From Flavobacteriales bacterium (GTDB taxonomy: Bacteria > Bacteroidota > Bacteroidia > Flavobacteriales > Flavobacteriaceae): a stretch of 43,782 nucleotides of DNA. Position 1 is the first letter of the stretch. Each line of letters begins with the position of its first letter. The position numbers were made by a program, and so were the translations under genes. The notes below the pieces were generated by a model. It worked only from the letters and a program-made list of their open reading frames with translations. It was not told the DNA's origin and searched no databases. Below, piece by piece: positions 9,682 through 19,039 of the stretch. The stretch lies in the NCBI GenBank assembly GCA_027065715.1, contig JAMONO010000049.1:1-43782 (forward strand). The letters are read 5' to 3'.

Positions 9682-10245
9682 TTATTTTGGTATCCAAGGA
9701 ATTTCCTCGGCTTTCAAATCCATAGACAATTTTCGTGCCAAGACAAACAGGTAGTCGGATAAACGGTTTAAATAGGTTATCAGGTTTGGCGACAGTTTTT
9801 CTATTTGATTTAAATAGGCGGTTTTGCGTTCGGCACGTCGGCAAACGGTTCTGCAAATATGACAGGTTGATACTTGCGGGTGTCCGCCGGGTAAGATAAA
9901 ATGTGTCATAGCGGGAAGTTCTGCTTCCATGTTGTCAATTTTTTCTTCCAAAAATTTAACATCTTCGTTGTCAATGGGTTTGATGTCCAAACGAGGTTTG
10001 CCGCCGGGTAGGTTTTCTTTTTCGGGGTCTAGTGCCAAGAATGAGCCCAGTGTAAACAATTTGTTTTGAATTTGCACTATTTCGTCGTGATAAGTCGGGT
10101 CTATTTGATCACGCAATAAACCCAAAAATGAGTTGAGTTCGTCCACGGTTCCGTAGGCTTCTATTTTAATATGATGTTTGGGTACCCTTGTGCCTCCTAT
10201 CAGTAAAGTGGTGCCTTTATCGCCTGTTTTGGTGTAAACTTTCAT
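9682..10245 (-). CDS. PduO-type ATP:cob(I)alamin adenosyltransferase
   Basis: MKVYTKTGDKGTTLLIGGTRVPKHHIKIEAYGTVDELNSFLG and CRTVCRRAERKTAYL...YLNRLSDYLFVLAR. Confidence 0.92.
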   Translation of the reverse strand: MKVYTKTGDKGTTLLIGGTRVPKHHIKIEAYGTVDELNSFLGLLRDQIDPTYHDEIVQIQNKLFTLGSFLALDPEKENLPGGKPRLDIKPIDNEDVKFLEEKIDNMEAELPAMTHFILPGGHPQVSTCHICRTVCRRAERKTAYLNQIEKLSPNLITYLNRLSDYLFVLARKLSMDLKAEEIPWIPK

Positions 10246-10313
10246 TTTGATGAAATTATAATTTGATGTTGGATTGGTCGAAAATGTAAATTATATTCAC
10301 TAATGACAGGATT

Positions 10314-11090
10314 TTATTTTCCTTTGTTGGCTTCGCGTATGTATTTTTGTAGTGCCATGGTCATAGAAGGTGTTTCGGGGGTGGGTGCCATAATGTCAAT
10401 TCGCAAACCTTTGTCTTTTGCCGCTTGTATGGTCGATTTGCCGTAAACTGCAATACGGGTATCATTTTGTTTGAAATCGGGAAAATTGTGATACAACGAT
10501 TCTATGCCCGAAGGACTGTAAAATACCAATATATCGTAGTAAACGTCTTTTAAATCGGACAAGTCGCTGATACAGGTTTTGAAAAATGTAGCCGATTTCC
10601 AATCAATACCTATTTCGTTTAGGGCTTTGGGTATTTCGGGTTTGAGTTTGTCCGATGAAGGCAGCAGAAATTTTCCGTCGGGATTTTTGCTGATGATATT
10701 TGCCAAATCTTTTATGGTTTTATTGCCATACGATATTTTTCGCTTGCGATATACAATGTATCGTTGTAAGTACAAAGCAATGGCTTCCGATTGACAATAA
10801 TACCGCATGGTGTTGGGAACCGTATATCGCATTTCTTCCGCCAGTCTGAAAAAATGATCCACGGCATTGCGACTGGTAAAAATAATGGCATTGTATTCGG
10901 GTAAATTTATTTTTTGTTTTCTGATATCACGTGCAGTGGCACCTTCAACGTGTATAAAAGGTCTGAAATCTATTTTGACTTTTTCATTTTCGGCTAAGGC
11001 TATGTAAGGTGAGTTTTCTGACGTAGGTTCGGGTTGAGAAACTAAAATTGTTTTAATTTTCTTCTTTTTTAAGACTGTTTTTTCACTCAT
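10314..11090 (-). CDS. hemD: Uroporphyrinogen-III synthase (HemD family)
   Basis: IKTILVSQPEPTSENSPYIALAE...YNAIIFTSRNAVDHFF...ILVFYSPSGIESL. Start moved from 11234 to the ATG at 11090, giving a 4-bp ATGA overlap with the upstream gene. Confidence 0.8.
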   Translation of the reverse strand: MSEKTVLKKKKIKTILVSQPEPTSENSPYIALAENEKVKIDFRPFIHVEGATARDIRKQKINLPEYNAIIFTSRNAVDHFFRLAEEMRYTVPNTMRYYCQSEAIALYLQRYIVYRKRKISYGNKTIKDLANIISKNPDGKFLLPSSDKLKPEIPKALNEIGIDWKSATFFKTCISDLSDLKDVYYDILVFYSPSGIESLYHNFPDFKQNDTRIAVYGKSTIQAAKDKGLRIDIMAPTPETPSMTMALQKYIREANKGK

Positions 11091-11767
11091 AGAATTTGAA
11101 AACTTATCCACCAAATCAATATGATTAATGGTAAAATTTCTGATAGGCAAAGATACAAAAATAATTGATATGTTTTCATATTTGTATGTCGCATCATGTT
11201 TTGAATCATATTGAGCCAGTTTATCACTAACCAAACGATTGATATGACAATGATTAGATATAAAAACACATGTGTTTTGACCGGCAAAAAATAAAATAAA
11301 AATGAGGCTGCAAAGAAATAAAAGTTGATGTATGTTTCGTAAATTACCCTGATGATGTTAATTTTATTGCTTTCTTTTCGTTTTTTGGGCAAAATATAAA
11401 ACAAAATTGCCATTAAGTTTTTACCTGTAAAATACGTTAATATTCCGTAAAAAAGACTGACCGTCAAATGAAGGTATGATAAAAAATCAAGTTGTCGAAC
11501 GGTTTGTAAAAAGGATAAAAATGAAAGAAGTATTAACAGATAAGTGCCCAAACGCAAAAATATATTGAGTATGTTATATAATGAAAACCAACGTTGTGAG
11601 TGCGATTCGTATTCGAAAACATATACATTGGGGCGACTGATATTTAACCTGAAACGGGATTTGTAAAAAAAATTGTTAAGCAAGAGCACCATTGCCGTCA
11701 AGAAAAATATACTTATAAAAAAGTTGTTTTGTTCCCATTGTATTTTTGATATAAGCCGGTAATCCAT
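11087..11767 (-). CDS. DUF4271-like multi-pass membrane protein
   Basis: 226 aa with several hydrophobic helices, translationally coupled to hemD as is typical in Flavobacteriia. Confidence 0.7.
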   Translation of the reverse strand: MDYRLISKIQWEQNNFFISIFFLTAMVLLLNNFFYKSRFRLNISRPNVYVFEYESHSQRWFSLYNILNIFLRLGTYLLILLSFLSFLQTVRQLDFLSYLHLTVSLFYGILTYFTGKNLMAILFYILPKKRKESNKINIIRVIYETYINFYFFAASFLFYFLPVKTHVFLYLIIVISIVWLVINWLNMIQNMMRHTNMKTYQLFLYLCLSEILPLIILIWWISFQIL

Positions 11768-11787
11768 TGAAAAAATTGATTTGCAAA

Positions 11788-11815
11788 CAAATTTAAGACA
11801 TTTGTGTTAAAACAA
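11788..11815 (-). promoter_or_regulatory. Bacteroidota-type promoter for the DUF4271-hemD operon
   Basis: On the minus strand TTG-N17-TAAATTTG; the -7 element (TAnnTTTG) is at 11795-11788, about 20 nt before the start codon at 11767. Confidence 0.6.
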
Positions 11816-11838
11816 GTCTGTTTTTAATATAATTAATC

Positions 11839-11893
11839 GTGTCATTAGTTCTATAAAAAGTGTCATTCGTAAAGTCAAACGTGCATTTGACAC
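11839..11893. repeat. GTGTCATT direct repeats plus a related inverted copy
   Basis: gtgtcatt at 11839-11846 and 11860-11867 (21-bp spacing), and tttgacac at 11886-11893. Confidence 0.5.
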
Positions 11894-11935
11894 ATTTTTA
11901 ACCGTGAGTATGGTATTTTGTTATACATTTGTATT

Positions 11936-12036
11936 AGAAATAGAGGAAAAAGTAGTTTTTTTCATATTTCATTGTTTTATTTGTGTTGTTAATTGAGTTA
12001 AGCTGTCCGTAAAGAACGGGCGGCTTTTCTTTTTTT
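11936..12036 (+). ncRNA. Candidate small non-coding RNA (orphan transcription unit)
   Basis: TACATTTG -7 element at 11924-11931, no ATG between 11936 and 12000, and an 11-bp hairpin followed by a U-rich tract at 12000-12040. No plus-strand CDS lies upstream to be terminated. Confidence 0.45.
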
Positions 12037-12039
12037 ATT
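12000..12039 (+). terminator. Strong plus-strand intrinsic terminator
   Basis: aagctgtccgt (12000-12010) / acgggcggctt (12016-12026), 11 bp with two G-U pairs and a 5-nt loop, followed by ttctttttttatt. Confidence 0.8.
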
Positions 12040-12090
12040 GTAATTAAATGGCATTAAACTGACGGGTGATATTTTTTTGAAAAAAATTGC

Positions 12091-12121
12091 TTGACAACGG
12101 ATAGCTGATTTTGTAATTTTA
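12091..12121 (+). promoter_or_regulatory. Near-consensus Bacteroidota promoter
   Basis: TTG (12091-12093)-N20-TAATTTTA (12114-12121), upstream of the ATG at 12149. Confidence 0.4.
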
Positions 12122-12148
12122 ATACGGTTAATTATAAAATTTGTCATT

Positions 12149-13528
12149 ATGAAAAAAATACTATTCTCATGGGGAAGTGTTTTATTGTTGTTAGGCAGTT
12201 ATGCGCAGCAGTTACCCAATAACAGTTTTGAAAATTGGGATACGGAACACTTTGACGATTTGTCGTATTATTACGATTCAAGTGATGAAGGTCATCATAA
12301 TTTGATTAAATCAACCGACCGTGTCGAAGGAAATTATTCGGCGAGATTGGAAAGTATTATTGAAAACGGTGATTTTGAAGTAGGCTATTTTATCAATTTT
12401 GACCCTGATGATTTTTCGGGTGGTATTCCTTATTCGGCTCATGTCGATACCATAAAGTTTAATTATAAAGCATATTTGGTAGCACAAGATTCGGCTTTGG
12501 TTTTGGCATTTTTTAAAAAGAACGGTACTATAATAGGAGGCAAGTTGGTAAAAATTGCAGCCGACAGAAACACTAATAGTTGGTCGGAATATACTTTTGC
12601 AACCGATATGCCGCAAGGTATGACACCCGATACTTTGATGTTTGGTGCAGCCAGTAGTAACGCTATTAGCGAAATAGGGATGGAAGCAGGCAGTTGGATT
12701 ATGCTCGACAATTTCAGATTTATTTCAAACAACGGTTCCGCACCCGGCATTCCCAATGACGGTTTTGAAGAATGGAATGACAAAACCATTGAAAAACCTC
12801 AGGGATATCAAACTTCTATCGAGTGGGATTCTTCAACCATTACGGTTGAAAAAAACAGTGAAGCAACCGATGGTTTATACAGTATTAAACTAATTAATAA
12901 GATTAATGACGCGGGTGATTTGACCCATGCAACGGTTACCAACGGTGATATTTTTTCGTCATGGCCTTATTCCGGCGGTATGCCGCTTGTCAATGTGCCC
13001 GATGCCGTTAGTTTTGATGTAAAAGCACATCGTATAAACAACGATGAGGCTGGTATTACTTTTATTTTTAAAAATCAGGGTAATAGCGTGTACGAAGACG
13101 GACGAACTTATCGTTTTGACATAAACAATTTTCAACGCGATACTATACAATTTAATATCACACAACCCGTAGATACATTGACCGTAGTGATGTGGAACGG
13201 TGATGTAGAAAATTCAACCATTCAATTTGACAATATTGTTTTGTACTATCCGGTTGGAATCCAATCCAATCTTAAAATTTCAGAGTTGAAAGCTTTTCCT
13301 GTGCCTGCTCGCAATTTTTTGCAATTTGAAATAGAAGCAATTGAACCGGAAAAAATTCAAATTGAAATTGACGATATGAACGGCAAACGAATAGTATCGA
13401 GAACATTTATTTTGCAATCCGGTACTAACCGCTTAAAAATGGATACCGGTATGTTACCACAAGGAAATTATGTATATCAAATATCCGCTTCCGGTGGTCA
13501 AATAGCCCGAACTTTTATTAAAAAGTAA
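12149..13528 (+). CDS. Secreted protein with T9SS C-terminal sorting domain
   Basis: Signal peptide MKKILFSWGSVLLLLGSYAQ; two similar beta-sandwich-like modules (NNSFENWDTEHFDD / NDGFEEWNDKTIEKP); C-terminus LKAFPVPARNFLQFEI...GNYVYQISASGGQIARTFIKK. Confidence 0.8.
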   Translation: MKKILFSWGSVLLLLGSYAQQLPNNSFENWDTEHFDDLSYYYDSSDEGHHNLIKSTDRVEGNYSARLESIIENGDFEVGYFINFDPDDFSGGIPYSAHVDTIKFNYKAYLVAQDSALVLAFFKKNGTIIGGKLVKIAADRNTNSWSEYTFATDMPQGMTPDTLMFGAASSNAISEIGMEAGSWIMLDNFRFISNNGSAPGIPNDGFEEWNDKTIEKPQGYQTSIEWDSSTITVEKNSEATDGLYSIKLINKINDAGDLTHATVTNGDIFSSWPYSGGMPLVNVPDAVSFDVKAHRINNDEAGITFIFKNQGNSVYEDGRTYRFDINNFQRDTIQFNITQPVDTLTVVMWNGDVENSTIQFDNIVLYYPVGIQSNLKISELKAFPVPARNFLQFEIEAIEPEKIQIEIDDMNGKRIVSRTFILQSGTNRLKMDTGMLPQGNYVYQISASGGQIARTFIKK

Positions 13529-13557
13529 ATATATCGATGCGGTAATTTAAATTTTGG

Positions 13558-13614
13558 ATCGCCTCAAAAATTTAGTTTTGTGTTATGCGGCAACAGCTTG
13601 ATTTTTGAGGCGAT
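13558..13614. terminator. Bidirectional hairpin between convergent genes
   Basis: Perfect 14-bp inverted repeat atcgcctcaaaaat (13558-13571) / atttttgaggcgat (13601-13614). Confidence 0.75.
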
Positions 13615-13615
13615 T

Positions 13616-15286
13616 TTATTTTGGTTTTTTATTTTTATTGGGGCGTATGTGAGGTATTTTATTAGGTAGTCGATCTAAATCGGGGAGGTGTCGCAATCTC
13701 ATATTGTTATCGATAATTTCTTCTTGTTGATAAACAGACATTTGTTTACTTTGAGCTTCAAAAACCGGTTCGGGTGTTCCGGTCAGTTGTTTTTTTGAGG
13801 TAATTTGTTCATTGCCTCGCCAATTAAAACCTTTAAAATATTTTTCTTTTTCGGGAAAATCTTGATAAGGGTAAATTATACCTTCCGGTTTGTCATACAA
13901 TCTGATTAAGGCTATTTTGCCTTGTTCAAATTCGATATATATGTGACTCGACTTGTTTTTTTCGATACCGGTAAGTTGTCCGTTATCTTCGCGTAAATAA
14001 TAAATAACCTCGGTGTTGCCGTATATATCAATGGTTTTGAGATGACCGTCTTTAATTTTTCCCAGTAGTTTTTTGCCTTTTATTTGATTGTATCCTATGC
14101 TGTCTTTTTGTATGATAAAGACTTTTTGCGGTATAATCAACGAATCGAGTTTGTTTAAGCTGTCGTTTTTTAGCAAAATAATTGTTCCTGTGATTTGACT
14201 TTTGTTGCTCCACAATACCGGTTTTTTCATCAGTTTCATGGTTTTTAAGCGGTCGCTTCTAAATAGCGAATCGGCTTTGCCCGAAAAATCGTTTGAAAAG
14301 AAACGCACTTTGGGATAAGCCCACAATTTACGCCGGTTTTCTTTTCCGGCTGTGATTATTTGGCGGGCACGCATATACAAAGTGTCTTTTTCGGAAACGG
14401 ATACCACTAATGGTTTTTGACTTACTCTGGTCGAATCGAGTTTTGCCCAACGCTGGGCATAATCGGCAAATATCCAAGTATTGTTAATTGAATCAAAAAC
14501 TACCACATGCCGATTGCCTGTTGCATATTCTTTTTTTCGGTCGTAATACAAACTGTCGGCTTTGATACTGGTGTGTTTGTGTTTGATAAAAGCGTTTTTG
14601 ACAAACCACGAAATGTCTTTTTGTGAATCGTAATGTCCTTTTTCGGCATAGATATAACTTTGTTCGTTGTAAATTTTGGTTGGACCGAAAAAATCGGAAA
14701 TACCGGTTTCGGTAAAATAGTCGAGGCGGTAGGAATCTATTTGGTAGTCGGGGTTGTTGATATGCACATTGTTGATAAAACGAAATCGTTTGTCGTTTAA
14801 AAAATATTTACCGATTTTGCTGGTTAAGGTATTGACACTGTCGCGGATAATTCCTCCTGTGGTATAGTATGAAATTTGTTTTTTTCGGTCCAAATACAAG
14901 GTGTCGGTGTGCAGGTTCATTTTGGGGTCGGTCAGAATTACATTGTCGTAGGCTTCGGCAAAACTGTCGTTGCCGTTATATTTAATGTATCCTGCACGCA
15001 TGCTAACCGTATCACCTTGTTTGAGCAATACATTGCCTACGGCTATAGCCGTATTTTCTTTTTTATCTACAATGGCTTTATCGCAATACAAAAAGGCTCC
15101 GTTGTGTTGAATTTGAACATCGCCCGACAATAATTGTTTACCCGGATATTTGTTGCTGGTAACAGCATGGTCGGCATATAATATATGTATAAAATCCGTC
15201 GTATCTTTGACTTGATTTTGAGCATATATACCGTAATAAAGAGATAAAAATATAACGAAAAGATTATTTTTTGAATAAAGCTGCAT
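13616..15286 (-). CDS. OstA/LptA-like exported protein
   Basis: Signal sequence, then IHILYADHAVTSNKYPGKQLLSGDVQIQHNGAFLYCDKAIVDKKENTAIAVGNVLLKQGDTVSMRAGYIKYNG, characteristic of OstA-like_N. Confidence 0.82.
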   Translation of the reverse strand: MQLYSKNNLFVIFLSLYYGIYAQNQVKDTTDFIHILYADHAVTSNKYPGKQLLSGDVQIQHNGAFLYCDKAIVDKKENTAIAVGNVLLKQGDTVSMRAGYIKYNGNDSFAEAYDNVILTDPKMNLHTDTLYLDRKKQISYYTTGGIIRDSVNTLTSKIGKYFLNDKRFRFINNVHINNPDYQIDSYRLDYFTETGISDFFGPTKIYNEQSYIYAEKGHYDSQKDISWFVKNAFIKHKHTSIKADSLYYDRKKEYATGNRHVVVFDSINNTWIFADYAQRWAKLDSTRVSQKPLVVSVSEKDTLYMRARQIITAGKENRRKLWAYPKVRFFSNDFSGKADSLFRSDRLKTMKLMKKPVLWSNKSQITGTIILLKNDSLNKLDSLIIPQKVFIIQKDSIGYNQIKGKKLLGKIKDGHLKTIDIYGNTEVIYYLREDNGQLTGIEKNKSSHIYIEFEQGKIALIRLYDKPEGIIYPYQDFPEKEKYFKGFNWRGNEQITSKKQLTGTPEPVFEAQSKQMSVYQQEEIIDNNMRLRHLPDLDRLPNKIPHIRPNKNKKPK

Positions 15287-16094
15287 TGTCTTTAAATGTC
15301 TTCAAGTTGATTTTAGCATTTCCCAAAAGTGTGGTTTCCGATTCGTTCGACAATTTTAATACTACCGAGTTGGAAACATTAATTTTTACTTTGGTTTTTT
15401 CGGAAGCGGTAAGGACGGCTTCTTTTACTTCGAATTTGGTCGATTCGTATTCGGCTTTGGTTTGCACAGAGAGTTTTAATTGTTTGGCGGCGCCTTCCAA
15501 TTTGCAATAGGCATGATCATCCAAATCTATACCGGCATCTTTGACACTGAGTTTGCCTTTGAGTTCGGCATTTTCGGTTAAATGTATGGTAGCGGCTGAG
15601 GTGGTCGCGTCTATTTTGATTTGGCTTTTGTCGGTAGCTTCTATTTGTAAGGTTTGTTGGATATTAAGCCATAAGTCGGCTTGACTTTTTTCAATGGCTT
15701 CAATATATAATGACTTTAAGTTTAGAACTTCTTCGTTGTAAACTTTGCCTTTTTCCGTTAATTTTATTTTATGAAAGTTTTCGGGGACAAATACCGTTAT
15801 TCGCAAACGCTTTTTTTTGACAATATCCATTGATGTATAAAATTTCAACACTTCGTTTTCGACGGAAAAGTGAATTACGTCAAATAAATTGTCATCTGTT
15901 TCGATTACCACTCTTGTTGTGTCAGTGGTTTTTTGTAAAGCAACTTCAAATTTTTCGCCTATTTCGATAGCGGTAAATTTCGGAATTGTAAATTTTTTGA
16001 TTAGTACTTCGCGGTTTCCTTTTATTTTGGCTTTTTTTTGGGCGGAAACACCTATGCTTAGCAGTGCGATACTTAGGATTAATAATTTTTTCAT
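15264..16094 (-). CDS. GIN/DUF2807-domain putative auto-transporter adhesin head protein
   Basis: Signal peptide MKKLLILSIALLSIGVSAQ, then repetitive beta-helix-like sequence (TEKGKVYNEEVLNLKSLYIEAIEKSQADL...). Overlaps the downstream OstA-like start by 23 bp. Confidence 0.72.
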   Translation of the reverse strand: MKKLLILSIALLSIGVSAQKKAKIKGNREVLIKKFTIPKFTAIEIGEKFEVALQKTTDTTRVVIETDDNLFDVIHFSVENEVLKFYTSMDIVKKKRLRITVFVPENFHKIKLTEKGKVYNEEVLNLKSLYIEAIEKSQADLWLNIQQTLQIEATDKSQIKIDATTSAATIHLTENAELKGKLSVKDAGIDLDDHAYCKLEGAAKQLKLSVQTKAEYESTKFEVKEAVLTASEKTKVKINVSNSVVLKLSNESETTLLGNAKINLKTFKDNAALFKK

Positions 16095-16168
16095 TGTATA
16101 TTTTATTTAAATTTGTTGTAATGTATAAAAAATACCGACAATAATGTCATGTTCTTTGATTACAAACA

Positions 16169-16984
16169 TCAAGCCAAATTGAGTTCGTTGATACGAATTA
16201 GTTTTTGTAACAAATTTTCCAGTTTATCCAACGGTAACATATTGGCGGCATCGGATTGAGCTTCTGTCGGATTGTAGTGGGTTTCCAAAAAAATACCGTC
16301 CACACCTACTGCCATACCGGCTTTGGCAATGGTTTCTATCAATTCGGGACGTCCTCCCGTTACGCCGTCGGTTTGATTGGGCTGTTGCAACGAATGGGTA
16401 ATATCCAAAATAACCGGTGCAAATTGTTGCATAACGGGTATGCTTCTGTAATCGACAATTAAATCGCCGTATCCGAACATGGTGCCTCGTTCGGTAACGG
16501 TAACTTGTGTATTGCCGGAAAAAATTACTTTATCGACGGCAAACTTCATGCTTTCGGGACTCATAAATTGTCCTTTTTTCAAATTGACGGTTTTTCCGGT
16601 TTGAGCGGCGGCTACTACCAAATCGGTTTGACGCACCAAAAAAGCAGGTATTTGCAATACATCGACATAAGCTGCCGCCATGGGCGCATCGGAAGGCAGA
16701 TGAATATCGGTTACCGTTGGAATGTCAAAAGTTTTGCCTACTTTTTCCAATATTTTTAGTGCTTTTTCATCGCCTATTCCGGTAAAACTATCCAAACGCG
16801 AACGATTGGCTTTTTTAAAACTTCCTTTAAAAATATAAGGTATTTTATATTTTTCCGACAGATTTACAATTTGTTCGGCAATTCGCATTGCCATTTCTTC
16901 GCCTTCAATGGCACATGGTCCTGCCAGCATAAAAAAATGTTTGGATTGGAGATGTTTTATTTTGGGTATTAGGTCTAATTTCAT
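16169..16984 (-). CDS. kdsA: 3-deoxy-8-phosphooctulonate synthase
   Basis: FFMLAGPCAIEGEEMAMRIAEQIV...FKGSFKKANRSRLDSFTGIGDEKALKIL...TVTDIHLPSDA...DITHSLQQPN...GVDGIFLETHYNP. Confidence 0.97.
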   Translation of the reverse strand: MKLDLIPKIKHLQSKHFFMLAGPCAIEGEEMAMRIAEQIVNLSEKYKIPYIFKGSFKKANRSRLDSFTGIGDEKALKILEKVGKTFDIPTVTDIHLPSDAPMAAAYVDVLQIPAFLVRQTDLVVAAAQTGKTVNLKKGQFMSPESMKFAVDKVIFSGNTQVTVTERGTMFGYGDLIVDYRSIPVMQQFAPVILDITHSLQQPNQTDGVTGGRPELIETIAKAGMAVGVDGIFLETHYNPTEAQSDAANMLPLDKLENLLQKLIRINELNLA

Positions 16985-17023
16985 ATATTTAACTTTTTAA
17001 AAAAAAAGAAGCGGTATAAAAGT

Positions 17024-18052
17024 ATGAAAAATTTATCAATCACCCGAAAAATAATTTTGGTTTTCAACGACTTGTTTGCCCTATTGCTTTTATTGGCATT
17101 TATAAGTCCTTATATGCCGCAGGGGGTATTGTCTGTTTTGTCGTTAAGTGCTTTGATATTTCCTTTTTTAGTGCTTATTAATGTTTTTTTTGTGATATAT
17201 TGGTTGGTGCAATTCAAAAAATACTTTTTTATTTCGCTATTGGTTTTATTGATAAACTTCAACAATATTCAAGCTGTTTATCAGTGGGAAGGCAAACACC
17301 CTATTGAGCCCAAAGGTTTTTTGATAATGAGTTATAATGTGCGATTGTTTAACGCTTATAACTGGATAAAAAAACAGGCGGTTGATGTTGATATTTCCAA
17401 TTATTTAAAAGATCAAAATCCACATATATTGTTGTTGCAAGAATACAGGAATGACCCTAAAACCGACTTTACGCAATACCAATACCGTCATATAGTTTTA
17501 AAAGGCAAAAAACACAAAGCGGGTTTGGCTATTTTTTCCAAGTTTAAAATTATAAATTCGGGAAATTTGGATTTTGCCGATACTTATAACAATGCCATTT
17601 GGGCTGATATTGTGGTTCAAAACGATACTTTAAGGGTTTATAACTTGCACTTGCAATCGTATAAAATTGTCAATCCTGATACTTGGGTTGAGCAAGATAA
17701 AGCTCTGATAACCGGCAAGTTGCAAAAAGTTTTTGACAAGCAACGGGAGCAAGCCGATAGGGTGCAACAACATATTGCCGACAGTCCGTATCCGGTAGTG
17801 GTGGGAGGTGATTTTAACAATACGGCTTTTTCGGCGCCTTATCGTATATTGAAGAAAAACAAAAACGATGCTTTTGTTGAGGCAGGTGAGGGTTTCGGAA
17901 TTACTTGGCGTTATAAATTGTTGCCTCTTCGAATTGATTTTATTTTGTCGGATAAAAATCGTTTGGAAGTTTTGGCTTTCGAAACCCTCAATCATATCAA
18001 ATTTTCCGATCATTTTCCTATCAAAGTCCGGTTAAGGTTTAAAGAATTTTGA
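17024..18052 (+). CDS. Membrane-anchored endonuclease/exonuclease/phosphatase family protein
   Basis: Two N-terminal TM helices, then ILIMSYNVRLFN-like (LIMSYNVRLFNAYNW), ILLLQEYRND, VVGGDFNNTAFSAPYR and SDHFPIKVRL. Confidence 0.88.
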   Translation: MKNLSITRKIILVFNDLFALLLLLAFISPYMPQGVLSVLSLSALIFPFLVLINVFFVIYWLVQFKKYFFISLLVLLINFNNIQAVYQWEGKHPIEPKGFLIMSYNVRLFNAYNWIKKQAVDVDISNYLKDQNPHILLLQEYRNDPKTDFTQYQYRHIVLKGKKHKAGLAIFSKFKIINSGNLDFADTYNNAIWADIVVQNDTLRVYNLHLQSYKIVNPDTWVEQDKALITGKLQKVFDKQREQADRVQQHIADSPYPVVVGGDFNNTAFSAPYRILKKNKNDAFVEAGEGFGITWRYKLLPLRIDFILSDKNRLEVLAFETLNHIKFSDHFPIKVRLRFKEF

Positions 18053-18146
18053 CCGGCAAAGGCTTGCTTTATGAGTTTTTTGTGATACATTCATTCGGTA
18101 TTGCCAAAATAATTTTTTTTGTGTTATTTTCAGATGTTGTGATTGA

Positions 18147-18905
18147 TTATTTTTTTTTGGCAAAAGCCTGCATGCGTTTTTGCCATTCGGCTGTTTGCGA
18201 CAAAAAGGCAAAATTGTCGGCGGCATAGAGTTTGGCGGCTTCTATTTCGCGTGCGGTATTGTAATTGACTGTTTTTTTTGTATAAAACAGTGCCAGTTGA
18301 GGTGCTTCCATTATTTGCTTGGCTTTATCGACTGCTGTTTCCAACAATTTGTCGGGTGGAGCAACATAATTTACCAATCCGATTTTAAGTGCTTCTTCGG
18401 CTTGCAACATACGACCGGTCAGTAACAAATCTTTGGTGCGACCGTCTCCGATTAAGGCTTTGAGATACAATGTGCAGGTAGCGGGCAAAATAGCACCGAG
18501 TTTGACAGCCGGGTAACCTATTTTTGCCGTTTCGGACATGATGCGAATATCGGTAGCCGTGGCGTAGCCCATACCACCTCCCAAAGCAATACCGTTGATA
18601 ATGGCTATGGTGGGTTTTGAAAAATGATAAATTAACTCCGAAGTGCCTTCCAATAGCAGGGCAAAATTGCGGGCTTGTTCCACATTTTTTAAATCGAGGA
18701 GTGCTTTTAAATCCACTCCCGACGAAAAAGCTTTGCCGGTTCCGGAGATTATAAGCACTTTTAGAGCTTTATTTTGGTTTTCTTGTTTTAAAAGTTTTGA
18801 TAATTCTTGTAATAATTCCGTGTTAAAAGCATTGTATTTTTCGGGACGATTAAAGTGTAAAAAACCGATGCCGTTTTTTTCTATTCGATAAGTTATATGT
18901 CTCAT
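18147..18905 (-). CDS. Enoyl-CoA hydratase/isomerase family protein
   Basis: FNRPEKYNAFNTELLQEL, ISGTGKAFSSGVDLKAL, PTIAIINGIALGGGMGYATATDIRIMSETAKIGYPAVKLG. Confidence 0.9.
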   Translation of the reverse strand: MRHITYRIEKNGIGFLHFNRPEKYNAFNTELLQELSKLLKQENQNKALKVLIISGTGKAFSSGVDLKALLDLKNVEQARNFALLLEGTSELIYHFSKPTIAIINGIALGGGMGYATATDIRIMSETAKIGYPAVKLGAILPATCTLYLKALIGDGRTKDLLLTGRMLQAEEALKIGLVNYVAPPDKLLETAVDKAKQIMEAPQLALFYTKKTVNYNTAREIEAAKLYAADNFAFLSQTAEWQKRMQAFAKKK

Positions 18906-19039
18906 TTTTAATGTATTAAATTGTTTAAAAACAGCAGATTGATATAATTTTGTGAAAAATGTGCATAAGACATCGACTGTTTTCGATTTTTATTTGGTGC
19001 AAAATTACATTATTTCGTTTCAATACGGGTAAGTTTTTA

